In this document: piece after piece, positions 8,415 through 18,600 of the stretch
How positions within the stretch are numbered: position 1 is the stretch's first letter
Layout of the letters: each line of letters starts with the position of its first letter
Source of the DNA: Pseudolysobacter antarcticus
GTDB taxonomy: Bacteria > Pseudomonadota > Gammaproteobacteria > Xanthomonadales > Rhodanobacteraceae
Assembly: GCF_004168365.1 (NCBI RefSeq)
Contig: NZ_CP035704.1
Span: 3,472,001 to 3,536,000, forward strand
Length of the DNA: 64,000 nucleotides
Direction of reading: 5' to 3'
Program-made: the position numbers and the translations under genes
The notes under the pieces: model-generated
Databases searched by the model: none
Told to the model about the DNA's origin: nothing
What the model saw: only the letters and a program-made list of their open reading frames with translations

Positions 8415-8442
8415 GCGAGCACGGCGTTGTCACCGTGCTCGC
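8415..8442 (+). terminator. Hairpin after the GTPase gene, possible terminator
   Basis: A perfect 10-bp GC-rich stem (8415-8424 with 8433-8442, GCGAGCACGG) and an 8-base loop begin 12 bases after the stop at 8402. No T-run follows. It marks a likely end of the roadblock/GTPase unit. Confidence 0.45.
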
Positions 8443-8479
8443 ACTGCGCGCACCAAGCCGCGTTTGCTAAAATGCCGCA

Positions 8480-9166
8480 ATGAAAAAACCAATTCTTGTG
8501 GCGTGGAGTGGCGGCAAGGATTGCCTGATGGCGCTCGATCGTCTGCTCAATGATCCGCAATGGCGCGTTGTGGGCCTGCTGACCACGATCACGACCCAAT
8601 TCGATCGCGTTGCAATGCACGGCATTCGTCGTGATGTGTTGCGTGCGCAAGCTGCCGCGCTGGGTTTGCCGCTGATCGAATCCGAGCTGGAATATCCTGC
8701 AAGCAATGCGGCTTACGAAACCGCGTTCGCCGCATCGCTGGATACCGCGCGCGCAATTACTCCTGATTTGAATCACATCGCATTCGGTGATCTTTTTCTG
8801 ACTGACGTGCGCAGCTGGCGCGAGACATTGTTGCAGCGCCTGGACTGGCATGCGGTGCTTCCGCTCTGGCACGAACCCACCGATATTCTCGCGCGCCGAT
8901 TTCATGCCGCCGGGCATCGCGCTGTGCTGACCTGCGTCGATACCACGCAACTGGCGGCAGATTTCAGCGGTCGCGACTTCGATCCGGCACTGCTCGCCGA
9001 ATTCCCGGCTGGCGTCGATCCATGTGGCGAAAATGGTGAGTTCCATACCTTGAGTTACGCCGGACCATGTTTCCGCCAGCGGTTGCATTTGCAACGTGGC
9101 GAAAATGTGCTGCGCGACGGTCGTTTCCAGTACACCGACTTTCTGCTCGGCCCGGTTTCTTCGTGA
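8480..9166 (+). CDS. Dph6-related ATP pyrophosphatase
   Basis: A 228-residue protein of the adenine nucleotide alpha-hydrolase (PP-loop) superfamily. The ATP-binding motif WSGGKD is at residues 9-14, and the subfamily motif GENGEFHT is near residues 190-197. Eukaryotic Dph6 uses this fold to amidate diphthine on EF-2. Bacterial members lack that substrate and their target is unknown. The length and both motifs are intact, so the protein should be active. It lies 77 bases after the GTPase gene, beyond a hairpin, so membership of that unit is uncertain. No clear ribosome binding site stronger than an A-rich stretch is seen. Confidence 0.8.
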   Translation: MKKPILVAWSGGKDCLMALDRLLNDPQWRVVGLLTTITTQFDRVAMHGIRRDVLRAQAAALGLPLIESELEYPASNAAYETAFAASLDTARAITPDLNHIAFGDLFLTDVRSWRETLLQRLDWHAVLPLWHEPTDILARRFHAAGHRAVLTCVDTTQLAADFSGRDFDPALLAEFPAGVDPCGENGEFHTLSYAGPCFRQRLHLQRGENVLRDGRFQYTDFLLGPVSS

Positions 9167-9268
9167 TATTTTCCCGCAGCCAACTTGATGCGGCGCACGC
9201 GATTTGTCCCGCGCCACGTCACGTGCAAAGATAACCGACCTAAAAAAGCGCGATACAGGACTGCGGAC

Positions 9269-9931
9269 ATGCGATTGCTGTTAGTTGAAGATGATCGAAT
9301 GATCGGTGCCGGCATCCAGAAGGGGCTGCACCAAGACGGATTCACGGTTGAATGGATCGAAGACGGCATCGCTGCCAAGCTGGCGCTCGAAAAAAATTCG
9401 TACGATTTGCTGCTGCTCGATCTCGGCCTTCCGGGCATGGACGGGCTGGAACTGCTGGCCGAAGTACGTCGCACCGGCAAGATCATGCCGGTGCTCGTGA
9501 TCACCGCACGCGACGCCGTTTCCGACCGCATTCAGGGGCTCGATGTCGGCGCCGACGATTACCTGGTAAAACCGTTCGAACTTGGCGAACTCAGTGCACG
9601 CGTTCGCGCATTGTTGCGACGCGCCAGCGGCAGAAGTGAATCCGATATCCAGTTCGCCAACATCGCGCTCTACGAACGCACGCGTCGCGTCACGCTCGAC
9701 GGTGAGCCGGTCGAACTCACACCGCGCGAATTCGATTTGCTGCGCATTCTGATCGAACAGCCCGGACTGGTGCTCACGCGTGCGCAGCTCGAAGAGCGAC
9801 TCTACGGCGGCACCGAGGGGGTCGAGAGCAACCTCATCGAAGTGTATGTGCACGGCCTGCGCAAAAAACTCGGAACCGGCCTCATCAAGACCATACGCGG
9901 CCTCGGCTACATGGCCACTCACGTGACATGA
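9269..9931 (+). CDS. Two-component response regulator, OmpR/PhoB family
   Basis: A 220-residue regulator with a receiver domain (acidic pair EDD at 7-9, phospho-acceptor Asp51 in LLLLDLGLP, ITARD, LVKPFE) and a C-terminal winged-helix DNA-binding domain (VELTPREFDLLRIL through YVHGLRKKLG and the final IRGLGYMA). It is closest in style to QseB/PmrA regulators. The ATG at 9269 is preceded by AGGA. The stop overlaps the start of the sensor kinase gene (ATGA), which fixes the pairing. The exporter genes directly downstream are the likely targets, but no binding repeat was confirmed. Confidence 0.93.
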   Translation: MRLLLVEDDRMIGAGIQKGLHQDGFTVEWIEDGIAAKLALEKNSYDLLLLDLGLPGMDGLELLAEVRRTGKIMPVLVITARDAVSDRIQGLDVGADDYLVKPFELGELSARVRALLRRASGRSESDIQFANIALYERTRRVTLDGEPVELTPREFDLLRILIEQPGLVLTRAQLEERLYGGTEGVESNLIEVYVHGLRKKLGTGLIKTIRGLGYMATHVT

Positions 9932-11220
9932 AATCGATCCGGCATCAGCTGCTGACGCGTCTGCTCACAGGTCTTGCCATTGGTTGTCTCGCGGTCGCGT
10001 TATGCATCTATTACGTGGCGCGCACGGAAATCGACGAACTGTTCGATTTTGCTTTGGCAGTGCCGGATATTGACCTCTCCGGCGGTGTTGGAGCACATCC
10101 GTCGAATTCCGACATGGAACAAGATTTTGTTGTCCAGTTTCATGACGATGATGGCAAGCTAAGTTATTCATCGCAGCTCATCGACTCACTGCCACGGGTG
10201 CCGGATCTCGGCTATTCCACCGTCACGTTACCCTCGGGAAAATGGCGCGTCTATCGCGCCTACAATCATGGCCACTACATCCAGGTAGCGCAGTCGCTGG
10301 AAGAGCGTCGTGTGCTCGCGGCCGACGCGGCATTGCGTACGATCATGCCGCTGTTGTTGTTGCTGCCGGTGCTCGGGTTGTTGATCTGGTTCACCGTCGG
10401 CCGCGGTTTGCGTCCGCTCACACACGTCGCATCGGCAGTGCGCCAGCGCACAGCAAGCGTGCTGAATCCATTGCCCAGTGCGAACATACCGATCGAAGTG
10501 CAACCGCTGGTGCTTGCGATCAACGATCTGCTGATTCGATTGAGTCGCGCGCTGCACGGGCTGCGCAGTTTCGTCGCCGATGCCGCACACGAACTGCGCA
10601 CGCCGCTGACCGCGATCCGTATTCAATCGCAATTGGTCGAGCGTGCCGAGAACAACGACGAGCGTGCACTGGCCTACGCGGATTTTCGCCAAGGCCTGGA
10701 TCGCGCCACGCATCTCGTCACGCAACTGCTCGCGCTGGCGCGGCACGAACAGGAACGCGAGCACCCCGCGTGGCAATCGCTGGACTTGCTCGCACTCGCG
10801 CGCAGCGGCGTGGCGGAACTCGCACCACTGGCCGCGGCCCGCGATATCGACATCGGCATAAGCGGCGAATCCGCGCCGATCCAGGGCGAGGCCGAAGCAC
10901 TCGGCGTGATGATCTGCAACCTCGTCGATAACGCGATTCGTTACACGCCCGAGCATGGCCGCGTCGACGTCATCGTGCGTCATGCCGATGCGCAAGCGAT
11001 ACTCGAAATCAGCGACAACGGCCCGGGTATTGCGGTCGACGAACGCGAACGTATCTTCGATCGTTTTTATCGCTCACCCGGCACACGCACCACCGGTAGC
11101 GGCCTGGGGCTGGCGATCGTCAAGAACATCGTCTTGCAACATGGTGCGTCGATCGAACTCGAAGACGCGATGCCCGAACATGGCTTATTGGTACGAGTGC
11201 GTTTCACGAAATCCGTGTGA
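9928..11220 (+). CDS. Sensor histidine kinase, QseC-like
   Basis: A 430-residue membrane kinase. A transmembrane segment (about residues 9-31) precedes a periplasmic sensor region of some 105 residues, a second transmembrane segment (about 137-157) and a HAMP-like linker. The dimerisation domain follows with phospho-acceptor His221 in AAHELRTPL, then an ATPase domain with the N box (NLVDNAIRYTPE), G1 (DNGPGI), F box (IFDRFYR) and G2 (GSGLGLAIV). All catalytic motifs are intact. It should phosphorylate the regulator encoded just upstream, with which it overlaps by four bases. The periplasmic region has many acidic and His residues (HDDDG, NHGH), which could suit a cation signal; that is a guess. 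Confidence 0.93.
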   Translation: MKSIRHQLLTRLLTGLAIGCLAVALCIYYVARTEIDELFDFALAVPDIDLSGGVGAHPSNSDMEQDFVVQFHDDDGKLSYSSQLIDSLPRVPDLGYSTVTLPSGKWRVYRAYNHGHYIQVAQSLEERRVLAADAALRTIMPLLLLLPVLGLLIWFTVGRGLRPLTHVASAVRQRTASVLNPLPSANIPIEVQPLVLAINDLLIRLSRALHGLRSFVADAAHELRTPLTAIRIQSQLVERAENNDERALAYADFRQGLDRATHLVTQLLALARHEQEREHPAWQSLDLLALARSGVAELAPLAAARDIDIGISGESAPIQGEAEALGVMICNLVDNAIRYTPEHGRVDVIVRHADAQAILEISDNGPGIAVDERERIFDRFYRSPGTRTTGSGLGLAIVKNIVLQHGASIELEDAMPEHGLLVRVRFTKSV

Positions 11221-11473
11221 TCATTTGTACGCAAGACTTTTTCGATTCGAGGAAGAAAATGCATGGGCTTTTCCAGCTGAACGAATCCTGCCGGCATTTC
11301 CTGCTGTAATGTTTTTCAGCATTTCGATTGCGTAGAATGCAGTGGATAATTATCGCGCGTTCTGGCGAAGTTATCGCTCACTCGAGTCCACCTCACTGCG
11401 GTTGTCGCCTGTGCATTTTGCCGAACCCGACCAGGAACAAGCGCATGCTCGAAAATCGTGCGGCCGCAGCGCC

Positions 11474-12871
11474 ATGTGGCATTGCTTGATCCGCGCTTTG
11501 ACGACACTGGCATTTCTTGTCGTCATCGCTGGCTGCGGGGAAGCGCCGGTCAGGCCGGCGGAGCAAACGCACGACATTCCGCCTTCGTGGCGCAATCTGC
11601 ACCAAGCCGATACCAACCTCGGCCCAGCCCCGGATTTCCGTAGCTGGTGGCGCGCGTTCAACGATGCGGAGCTGGATCGTTTGGTAGACCTCGCGCTGCG
11701 CGACAACCTCACGCTCGCGCAAGCCGGCTACCGAGTGCACGCTGCACGCGAACTGGCGTGGCGCACTCAGGCGAGTTTCCTGCCGAATCTCAGCGTTCAT
11801 ACCATCGCCATACCCAATCCCACCGGTACCGCCAGCTATATTCAGGCAGGACCGGACGTGGCCTGGGAAATCGGCCTGTTCGGGTTGTCGCATCACAGCA
11901 ATGAAGTTGCCAAAGGCGATATCGGACTGGCCGAAGCGGATCGCCAAGCCGCGCGCGTTTCGCTGGTGGCCGAAGTAGCGCGGATTTACGTGAGCATGCG
12001 TTCGGCACAACAACGATTTTTACTGCTCGACCAGATCGTACAAATGCTGCAGCAAAAACTGAAGCTCACGCAGACCCGCGTGCAACAACAACTGGCCACC
12101 ACGACCGAGCTGCATCGTGCCGAAGCCGAGTTGTCGCAAGCGCAGAGCATGCTGATCGACCCACAATCGGCGATCACCCAAGCACAACATCAACTCGCTG
12201 TGTTGCTGGCACAAACCGAACCCGATCCAGCGCTATCGATCGTAGCGACGCCGCCGACCTTGCGCGATTTGCGGATCGAGCAGACTCCTGCCGATCTGCT
12301 GCGCACTCGTCCGGAAATCAAACGCGCAGAACAGGCCGTGCTGAAAAGTGCCGGCGAGCGTGGGCTGGCGTGGGCTGATCTTTTTCCGAAGCTAACGTTG
12401 CATGGGCTTTTGACCTATTCGTTCATTGAAGGCGGCAAGCATGTCGGTGACGTCGACGGGATTTTTTCGATCGGCCCGAGCATCGATATTCCGTTGTTCG
12501 ACTGGGGCCAGCGCCGTGCCGCTTTGCACGCGCGCGAAGACGAATTGGCGGCGTCGCTGCTGGCGTATCGTCAGGCGATTCTGGAAGGCATCGCGGAAAC
12601 CGAAAACGCGCTGGCATTGAATGAGCGACTGCGCCAGCGCGTAGCTCAGGAACAGATCACGATCGCCGCATTGGAACAATCTGATGCGAGCATGCAGGCC
12701 GCGCTGCGCCTCGGCCTAGCCGATGGGATTAACCGTGCGGATTCGGCCAGCGCTTTGCTCCAGGCGAAACTGCAATTGTCGCAGGCGCAGGAAGCACACA
12801 GCCTCGCCTTCATCCTGTTGTACAAGGCGCTCGGCGGCGCGCCATTACCTGCGCCGGATGCCGAGCAATGA
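11474..12871 (+). CDS. Outer-membrane efflux lipoprotein, NodT/TolC family
   Basis: A 465-residue outer-membrane factor of a tripartite exporter. A signal peptide ends in the lipobox IAGC (lipidated Cys21). The body has the duplicated coiled-coil/beta-barrel architecture of NodT-type channels: SWWRAFNDAELDRLVDLAL, ATTTELHRAEAELSQAQ, PADLLRTRPEIKRAEQAV and IDIPLFDWGQR are characteristic. The ATG at 11474 is chosen because it puts the lipobox at the right distance; no strong ribosome binding site is visible. The stop overlaps the permease start by four bases. The 250 bases upstream, after the kinase, hold no gene I can support and may contain a promoter. Confidence 0.88.
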   Translation: MWHCLIRALTTLAFLVVIAGCGEAPVRPAEQTHDIPPSWRNLHQADTNLGPAPDFRSWWRAFNDAELDRLVDLALRDNLTLAQAGYRVHAARELAWRTQASFLPNLSVHTIAIPNPTGTASYIQAGPDVAWEIGLFGLSHHSNEVAKGDIGLAEADRQAARVSLVAEVARIYVSMRSAQQRFLLLDQIVQMLQQKLKLTQTRVQQQLATTTELHRAEAELSQAQSMLIDPQSAITQAQHQLAVLLAQTEPDPALSIVATPPTLRDLRIEQTPADLLRTRPEIKRAEQAVLKSAGERGLAWADLFPKLTLHGLLTYSFIEGGKHVGDVDGIFSIGPSIDIPLFDWGQRRAALHAREDELAASLLAYRQAILEGIAETENALALNERLRQRVAQEQITIAALEQSDASMQAALRLGLADGINRADSASALLQAKLQLSQAQEAHSLAFILLYKALGGAPLPAPDAEQ

Positions 12872-14004
12872 TCGTCGCCCTCGCCCGTAAGACCCTGATT
12901 TACGAATGGCGGCGATTTCTTCCGGCAGCATTGGCCGTGGCGTTTTCCGGTTTGTTGCTGCTGATGCAGGCGGCGCTTATTTTCGGAATTTTCAACAGCG
13001 CGAGTGTCTATATTCGCGCTTCGCAGGGGGATCTTTGGGTCGGTTATCCAGGCACGCAAAGTATCGAACTCGGACGCCCGATTTCGAGCGAAACCGAAAT
13101 GCTGTTACGCATGGACAGCAACGTCGCACAGGTTGAACCGTTCCAGTGGCTGGATGGCGACTGGCGCGGCCCGGCAAGTCGCGGCGGTGTTTCGGTCTTC
13201 ATCTCGGGCATCGATCCACGCGCCGACGGTCTGATGTTTGCGTCCGCGCTGAGCGGTGAATTGCGCCAGCGCCTGCTCGAACCCGGCGGCGTGATCGTGG
13301 ACCGCGCCGATCTCGACAAGCTCGGCCTCAATGTCGGCGACAACGCCACGATCAATCGCCAGCGCGTGCGCATTGTTGGTGTCGCCGCCGGGTTGCGCGC
13401 GCTCGGCGGCGTGAATATCGTCACCTCGCTGGCAACCGCACGTCGCCTCGACAGCGATACCGCGGCGAGCGGCAAGGTCGCGTATTACGTCGTACGGCTG
13501 AACGATCCGCTCAGCACCGAAGCCACGCGTATGCGCTTGAGCAGCGAGGTCGGCACGAAACGTTTTGCCGTGTGGACACGCGACGAATTTGCCCAACGCG
13601 CGGTGCGTTACTGGATGTTTGAAACCGGCGCCGGCCTCGGGTTCCTGTTTCTCGCCGTCGTGGTATTTCTGGTCGGCGCGGTGATCACCAGCCAGACCTT
13701 GATGTCAGCCGTGGCTGGCTCGGTGCGCGAATACGCCACGCTGCACGCACTCGGCGTGAGCTTTCGGCGCTTGCGCAATGTCGTGCTTGAACAAGCGAGC
13801 TGGGTCGGCACGATCGGCCTGCTAATCGGCGGTGCGCTGAGTGCGCTGATCATCGCACTGGCGCGACAGCAGGATGTGCCTGTCGATCTGGATGCGCTGA
13901 CCGTACTCGCGTGCGGCGTACTGGTGATGGGCATCGCGCTGGTCTCCGGCTTGATGGCGGTACGCGCGTTGCGCCACGCTGATCCGGCAACGTTGCTGCG
14001 TTAA
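12868..14004 (+). CDS. ABC transporter permease, FtsX/DevC-like
   Basis: A 378-residue permease with a membrane segment near residues 18-42, a large periplasmic domain (about 45-245) and three membrane segments (about 250-276, 308-332, 342-366) ending in the coupling tail ADPATLLR. This four-helix layout with a periplasmic domain between helices 1 and 2 is that of the MacB/FtsX type VII ABC family. The short N-terminus and the LIYEWRRF opening recall DevC permeases. Such permeases drive periplasmic export through an adaptor and an outer-membrane channel, both encoded next to it. The start overlaps the outer-membrane gene (ATGA). Confidence 0.88.
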   Translation: MIVALARKTLIYEWRRFLPAALAVAFSGLLLLMQAALIFGIFNSASVYIRASQGDLWVGYPGTQSIELGRPISSETEMLLRMDSNVAQVEPFQWLDGDWRGPASRGGVSVFISGIDPRADGLMFASALSGELRQRLLEPGGVIVDRADLDKLGLNVGDNATINRQRVRIVGVAAGLRALGGVNIVTSLATARRLDSDTAASGKVAYYVVRLNDPLSTEATRMRLSSEVGTKRFAVWTRDEFAQRAVRYWMFETGAGLGFLFLAVVVFLVGAVITSQTLMSAVAGSVREYATLHALGVSFRRLRNVVLEQASWVGTIGLLIGGALSALIIALARQQDVPVDLDALTVLACGVLVMGIALVSGLMAVRALRHADPATLLR

Positions 14005-14011
14005 TATCGCG

Positions 14012-14746
14012 ATGACCACGCTCACTATCGAAGCGGAAGCACTACACAAATCGTTCCTGTCGGGAAGAGTGCGCAGCGATGTATTACGCGGACTTTCGAT
14101 CAGCATCGCCGCGAGTGAGCTGACTCTGATTTCCGGCCCGTCGGGCTGCGGCAAAAGCACGCTGCTGGCGATTCTCAGCGGACTGCTGCGCCCGGATTCG
14201 GGACGTGTGCAAGCGCTCGGCGAAGACCTCTGGCGTTTGTCGCCGACCGCGATGGAACGCTTTCGTCTGCGCCATACCGGTTTCGTGTTTCAGGGCTTCA
14301 ATCTTTTTCCGGCACTCACGGCACTAGAACAAGTGATGTTGCCGCTCGGTTATCTCGGCATGCCGCTGGCAAAAGCGCGGGCGCGGGCGATGGCGACGCT
14401 CGATGAAGTCGGCTTGTCGAGTCGCAGTCGTTTGCGTCCGATCGAATTGTCCGGCGGCGAGAAACAACGCGTCGCCATTGCGCGTGCGCTGGCGAAGGAA
14501 CCCGAACTGCTGTTCGTCGATGAACCGACCAGCGCGCTCGATGCCGAAAACGGCACGCTGGTGATCGATATGCTGCATCATATTGCGCGTATCCACGCCA
14601 CCACCGTGTTGTGCGTGAGCCACGATCCACGCCTGATCGCATACTCGGATCGCGTGCTGAAAATGGAGGACGGCAAGATACTTTCCGATCTGCGCAACAG
14701 CGTTCTTACCGGCGCGCCAGCATTGCACGAGGCACATTCAAAATGA
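14012..14746 (+). CDS. ABC transporter ATP-binding protein, LolD/MacB/DevA type
   Basis: A 244-residue ATPase with Walker A GPSGCGKST, Q-loop FVFQGFNLFP, signature LSGGEKQR, Walker B LLFVDEPTSALD and the switch His in CVSHDPR. All catalytic residues are present. It belongs to the subfamily that pairs with FtsX-type permeases. It starts seven bases after the permease stop, and its own stop overlaps the adaptor start by four bases (ATGA). With its neighbours it forms a complete outer-membrane factor, permease, ATPase and adaptor set. Confidence 0.95.
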   Translation: MTTLTIEAEALHKSFLSGRVRSDVLRGLSISIAASELTLISGPSGCGKSTLLAILSGLLRPDSGRVQALGEDLWRLSPTAMERFRLRHTGFVFQGFNLFPALTALEQVMLPLGYLGMPLAKARARAMATLDEVGLSSRSRLRPIELSGGEKQRVAIARALAKEPELLFVDEPTSALDAENGTLVIDMLHHIARIHATTVLCVSHDPRLIAYSDRVLKMEDGKILSDLRNSVLTGAPALHEAHSK

Positions 14747-15645
14747 CGTTATCCAGATTCATCGGCGGACTCGCCATGCTGCTTGCGGTGTGCCTGAGCG
14801 CGTGTTCGAGCGCCGATCATGCCGGGCAAGCCCACGCCGCAACACCGCCGCCAGCGAGCCCATATATCGCGATGGCGCGTGGCTCGGTCGATGTTGAAGG
14901 CGGACTGATTCGCATCACGGCCGAACGTGATGGTGTGATCAAGCAGGTTAATGTCGAAGACGGCGATAGCGTTACCGCCGGTCAGATTTTGGCCGTGATG
15001 GACGAACGCCAGGCACAGATCGCGGTCGGCATCGCCCAGGCTGAACTCGATCAGGCCAGCGCACAAACCAAAGTGCTGCAGGCAAAATTGCCCAGCGCCA
15101 GACAACGTGCACAACGCCTGCTTGATGCAGCGAAAGAAGGCGCCGCTACCGGCCAAGCCGCGGACGATGCGAAGAGCGAAGCCACGTTACTCACGGCAGA
15201 AATCAACGCCGCCGAAGCAACCGCCGCAGTCGCTGCGAAGCATCTGGAAAACGCGCGTTATGAAGCCGAGCGCCGCACCTTGCGGGCGCCATCCGCCGGA
15301 CGCATCGTGCGTCGCAATGTGCATGTTGGCGACAGCGTATTGGCGCAATCCGCCACCGAATTATTCCAGTTGCTGCCGGATCGTTCACTGATCGTGCGCG
15401 CCGAACTCAACGAGGCATTTGTCGACAAAGTGCATCCCGACATGCAAGCCGAAATCGTGCGCGACGGCGACGACAGCAAAACCTACAACGCGCGCGTCGT
15501 GCGGATCGGCGCAATATTCGGACCGAGCAAACACGGCGACGATCCGGAGGCGCGCCCGGACGAACGCGATGTCGAATGTGTGCTGTTATTGCAGGACAAG
15601 GATCTGCGCATCGGGCAACGCGTGCTGGTGCGATTCAAGCACTAG
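14743..15645 (+). CDS. Periplasmic adaptor (membrane fusion) lipoprotein, HlyD family
   Basis: A 300-residue adaptor with a signal peptide and lipobox LSAC (Cys21). A biotinyl/lipoyl-like half (ITAERDGVIKQVNVEDGDSV) and a coiled-coil hairpin (about residues 88-170, Ala/Gln/Lys-rich) come next, followed by the return lipoyl half (LRAPSAGRIVRRNVHVGDSV) and a beta-barrel region. This is the HlyD/DevB architecture that bridges an inner-membrane transporter and a TolC-like channel. Lipidation would anchor it in the inner membrane in place of a transmembrane helix. It is the last gene of the exporter unit and converges with the gene on the minus strand 30 bases away. Confidence 0.9.
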   Translation: MTLSRFIGGLAMLLAVCLSACSSADHAGQAHAATPPPASPYIAMARGSVDVEGGLIRITAERDGVIKQVNVEDGDSVTAGQILAVMDERQAQIAVGIAQAELDQASAQTKVLQAKLPSARQRAQRLLDAAKEGAATGQAADDAKSEATLLTAEINAAEATAAVAAKHLENARYEAERRTLRAPSAGRIVRRNVHVGDSVLAQSATELFQLLPDRSLIVRAELNEAFVDKVHPDMQAEIVRDGDDSKTYNARVVRIGAIFGPSKHGDDPEARPDERDVECVLLLQDKDLRIGQRVLVRFKH

Positions 15646-15675
15646 GTTTTTGTTGGGTCATTTTATTTTTTGCGC

Positions 15676-18600
15676 TCAGGGTAAATCCTGACCGCCGTCA
15701 TCCGATTCAGGCGCGATCTGATCTTCGTTCGGCAACACGATTTCACTCAGATTCGCAGCACGCAATAAAGCGTTCAGCGCGATCAAATCGTGATCCTTCA
15801 ATACCTGCCATTGGCGCAGCGTTTTGCTCAACAAATCGTCGTACGTTTGCAGCGCCTGACGTTGTGGTTCAGTCGGCCCTCGATCGGTATTTTCGATATC
15901 GTTGGTGATGCCGACCAGTACTTCACCAATCGCTGCAAGGTTGACTGCGCCCTCACCGGCGCTGTTGATCAATGCCGCAGCCTTGCTATCGAATACATTC
16001 AGCGCGTTGGTCGCAGCAGTATTTTTCCGGCTCGCAGCAAGCTTGTTTTTTTGTGCGCCGATTTGTTTGCGCACGGCGCTGATTTCGCCATTGCCGATGA
16101 AATCGCGCTTTAGCATTGCGGATAACACGGTCGAAAATTCCACCGATTGTTTCAACGCCTCCGCATCAATCTCGACACGCGGATCAGCCACCACTTTCAA
16201 CGGCGCATGATATTCCTGACCATCAACGCGCATCACGATGTCGTAATCGCCCGGCAGGACCAGCGTTCCCTGCGGCGTGATCGGTGCACTTTTTCCCCAC
16301 GTCGCAGCGATGCTGTAGCCATATTGGATGGCTTGCGGCCGCGCGTAGCGCAGATCCCAGACAAACCGATGCAACCCAGCGGCGGTCGCAAGTTGTGCCG
16401 GCGGCGCGATCCATTGCGCATCGAAATAACGCGCGACTGCCGGCGTGCTTTCCGGTTTATCGCTGGCGAAATAACGCAGAATTTTCCCGGCGCTATCGCG
16501 AACCTCCAGCACGATCGGTGCATGTGCATTCGCGGCGAGCGAATAATCGATCACAGCGCCTTCGGGCGGATTACTGCCGAGCGGAGTCTCCGGCGGCAAC
16601 GGCGTATCGGCGTTCTGATTCGCACGCAACCGATACGCCGGCGCGGGATGAAACAAACGCGTCTGCGTCGCGGCTGGATCAAGCTGACGCAAGGCGCTGA
16701 CATCATCAAGCGTCCAGATGGCGCGCCCTTGCGTCGCGGCAATCAGATCGTTGCCATGCACCAACAAATCGCGCACCCAGGTGTGCGGCAAACCGTGTTG
16801 CAGCGGCTGCCAGTTGTCGCCATCGTCGAACGAAACAAATACGCCATTCTCGGTGCCGGCATACAACAACCCCGCACGCACGGGATCGGCGCGCACGACG
16901 CTGACAAACCGATTCGACAGCAATCCGTGCGTGACTTCGTCCCAGGTTTTGCCATAGTCATGCGTGCGATAAACATGCGGAATAAAACTGTCCTCTCGAT
17001 GATCGTCCGCTGCTGCGTAAGCCGTGCCGGCTTGCAGCGCCGAGGCATCGATGCTGCTGACCTGCGCCCAGCTCGGCAAGTGCGGTGGCGTAATCGCGGA
17101 CCATTGTTTGCCACCATCGCGGGTGAGTTGGATTCGGCCATCGTCGGTGCCGATCCAGATTTCATCGTTGTCGCGCGGCGATGGCGCGATCGTGTAGATC
17201 AAGCCGAAACCGCAGCGACGTGCATCCGGCAAATTCAGATCGCCTTGCGCGCACTTTTTGTCGCTGCTGGATTTCGCCGACAAATCCGGACTGATGGTTT
17301 GCCAATGACGGCCTTGATCGAGGCTGCGAAACAGCACCTGCGCGCCTTGATACAAGGCGTACGGCGGTTTCGCCGACAGCGCGATCGGTGTGATCCATGT
17401 GTAGCGATATTTGACGTCGGTAGCGCGTTTGCCATAACTCGATACCGGCCACGGCGTGATGTTCTGGCTGACGCCGGTGCGCGCATCCCAGCGCGTCAAA
17501 TGGCCACCCAAACCGCTGCCATAGACTATGTTCGGATCGAGCGGATCGGGCAGATCGTAATCGCGCTCATCGGCACCAACCGGATGCCAATCGCGAAAAC
17601 TCAGCGCGCCATAATCGCTGCGACTCGAGATCGCGACCGTGCCGCTATCCTGCTGGCCGGAATAAATCCAGTATGGAAAACGGTTGTCGGCAGCAAGATG
17701 GTAGAACTGCCCGGTCGGCTGGTTGTACCAGCTGCTCCAACTTTTACCGCCGTTGATACTGACTACCGTACCCTGATCGCTGGCCGTGACGATGCGCTCG
17801 GGATGCTGCGGATTGATCCAGACGTAGTGGTAATCATCGCCACCCGGCGCGCCTTTGATGATCTCGAAAGTCTTGCCGGCATCGGCGGAACGCCGAATCG
17901 ACTGGCCGACCGTGTACACGGTATCGGGGTCGTTCGGCGCGACCGTCAAGCGCGACGAATACCAGCTCGCGAACGCCTTGGTCGGATTGATATATTGCCA
18001 GTTCGCACCGCCGTCGTCGGAACGATACAAGCCACCTTTTGCGCCGCCATCCACCGATGCATAAATGCGCACACCGCTGGCCGTGTGCGTAACCGCGAGG
18101 CCGATGCGACCGAGCTTGCCATCCGGCCAACCGTTGCCACCGAGTCGTGTCCAGCTCAAACCGCCATCGCCGGATTTGTAGATGCCGCTATGGCTGCCGC
18201 TGATTGGCGTGAAATAACTGAGCCATGGATAATTGCGCGCTTGCCAGGCTGAGGCGTAAATGGCTTTTGCGTCGGCCGGATCGGCGGCCAGATCGACTAC
18301 GCCAGTATCGGCATCGATCGCGAGTGTGTGCTGCCAAGTTTTGCCGCCGTCGCTGCTGCGAAAAATTCCACGTTCGGGATTCGAGCCGAAGATATGCCCG
18401 AGCGCGGCAACGATTACGACGTCGGGATTTTTCGGATCGATCATTATCGCGCCAATATGCCGCGTCGCTTCGAGACCGATATGCTGCCAGGTTTTACCGC
18501 CATCGCCAGATTTGTACATGCCGTTGCCGGCAGCGATGTCGTAGCGCGGCTCAGGTTGACCGGTGCCGACATAGATTATTTGCGCATTCGACGGTGCTAT

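Noticed and set aside
15646-15675. A bidirectional terminator between the adaptor gene and the convergent propeller gene
   Set aside because: The T-rich stretch has no inverted repeat beside it.
16147-18252. A 701-codon plus-strand frame opposite the propeller gene, and a 591-codon one opposite the TPR gene (60585-62360)
   Set aside because: Both are Arg/Ile/Ala-rich shadows. The opposite strands carry a signal peptide plus repeated motifs in frame.
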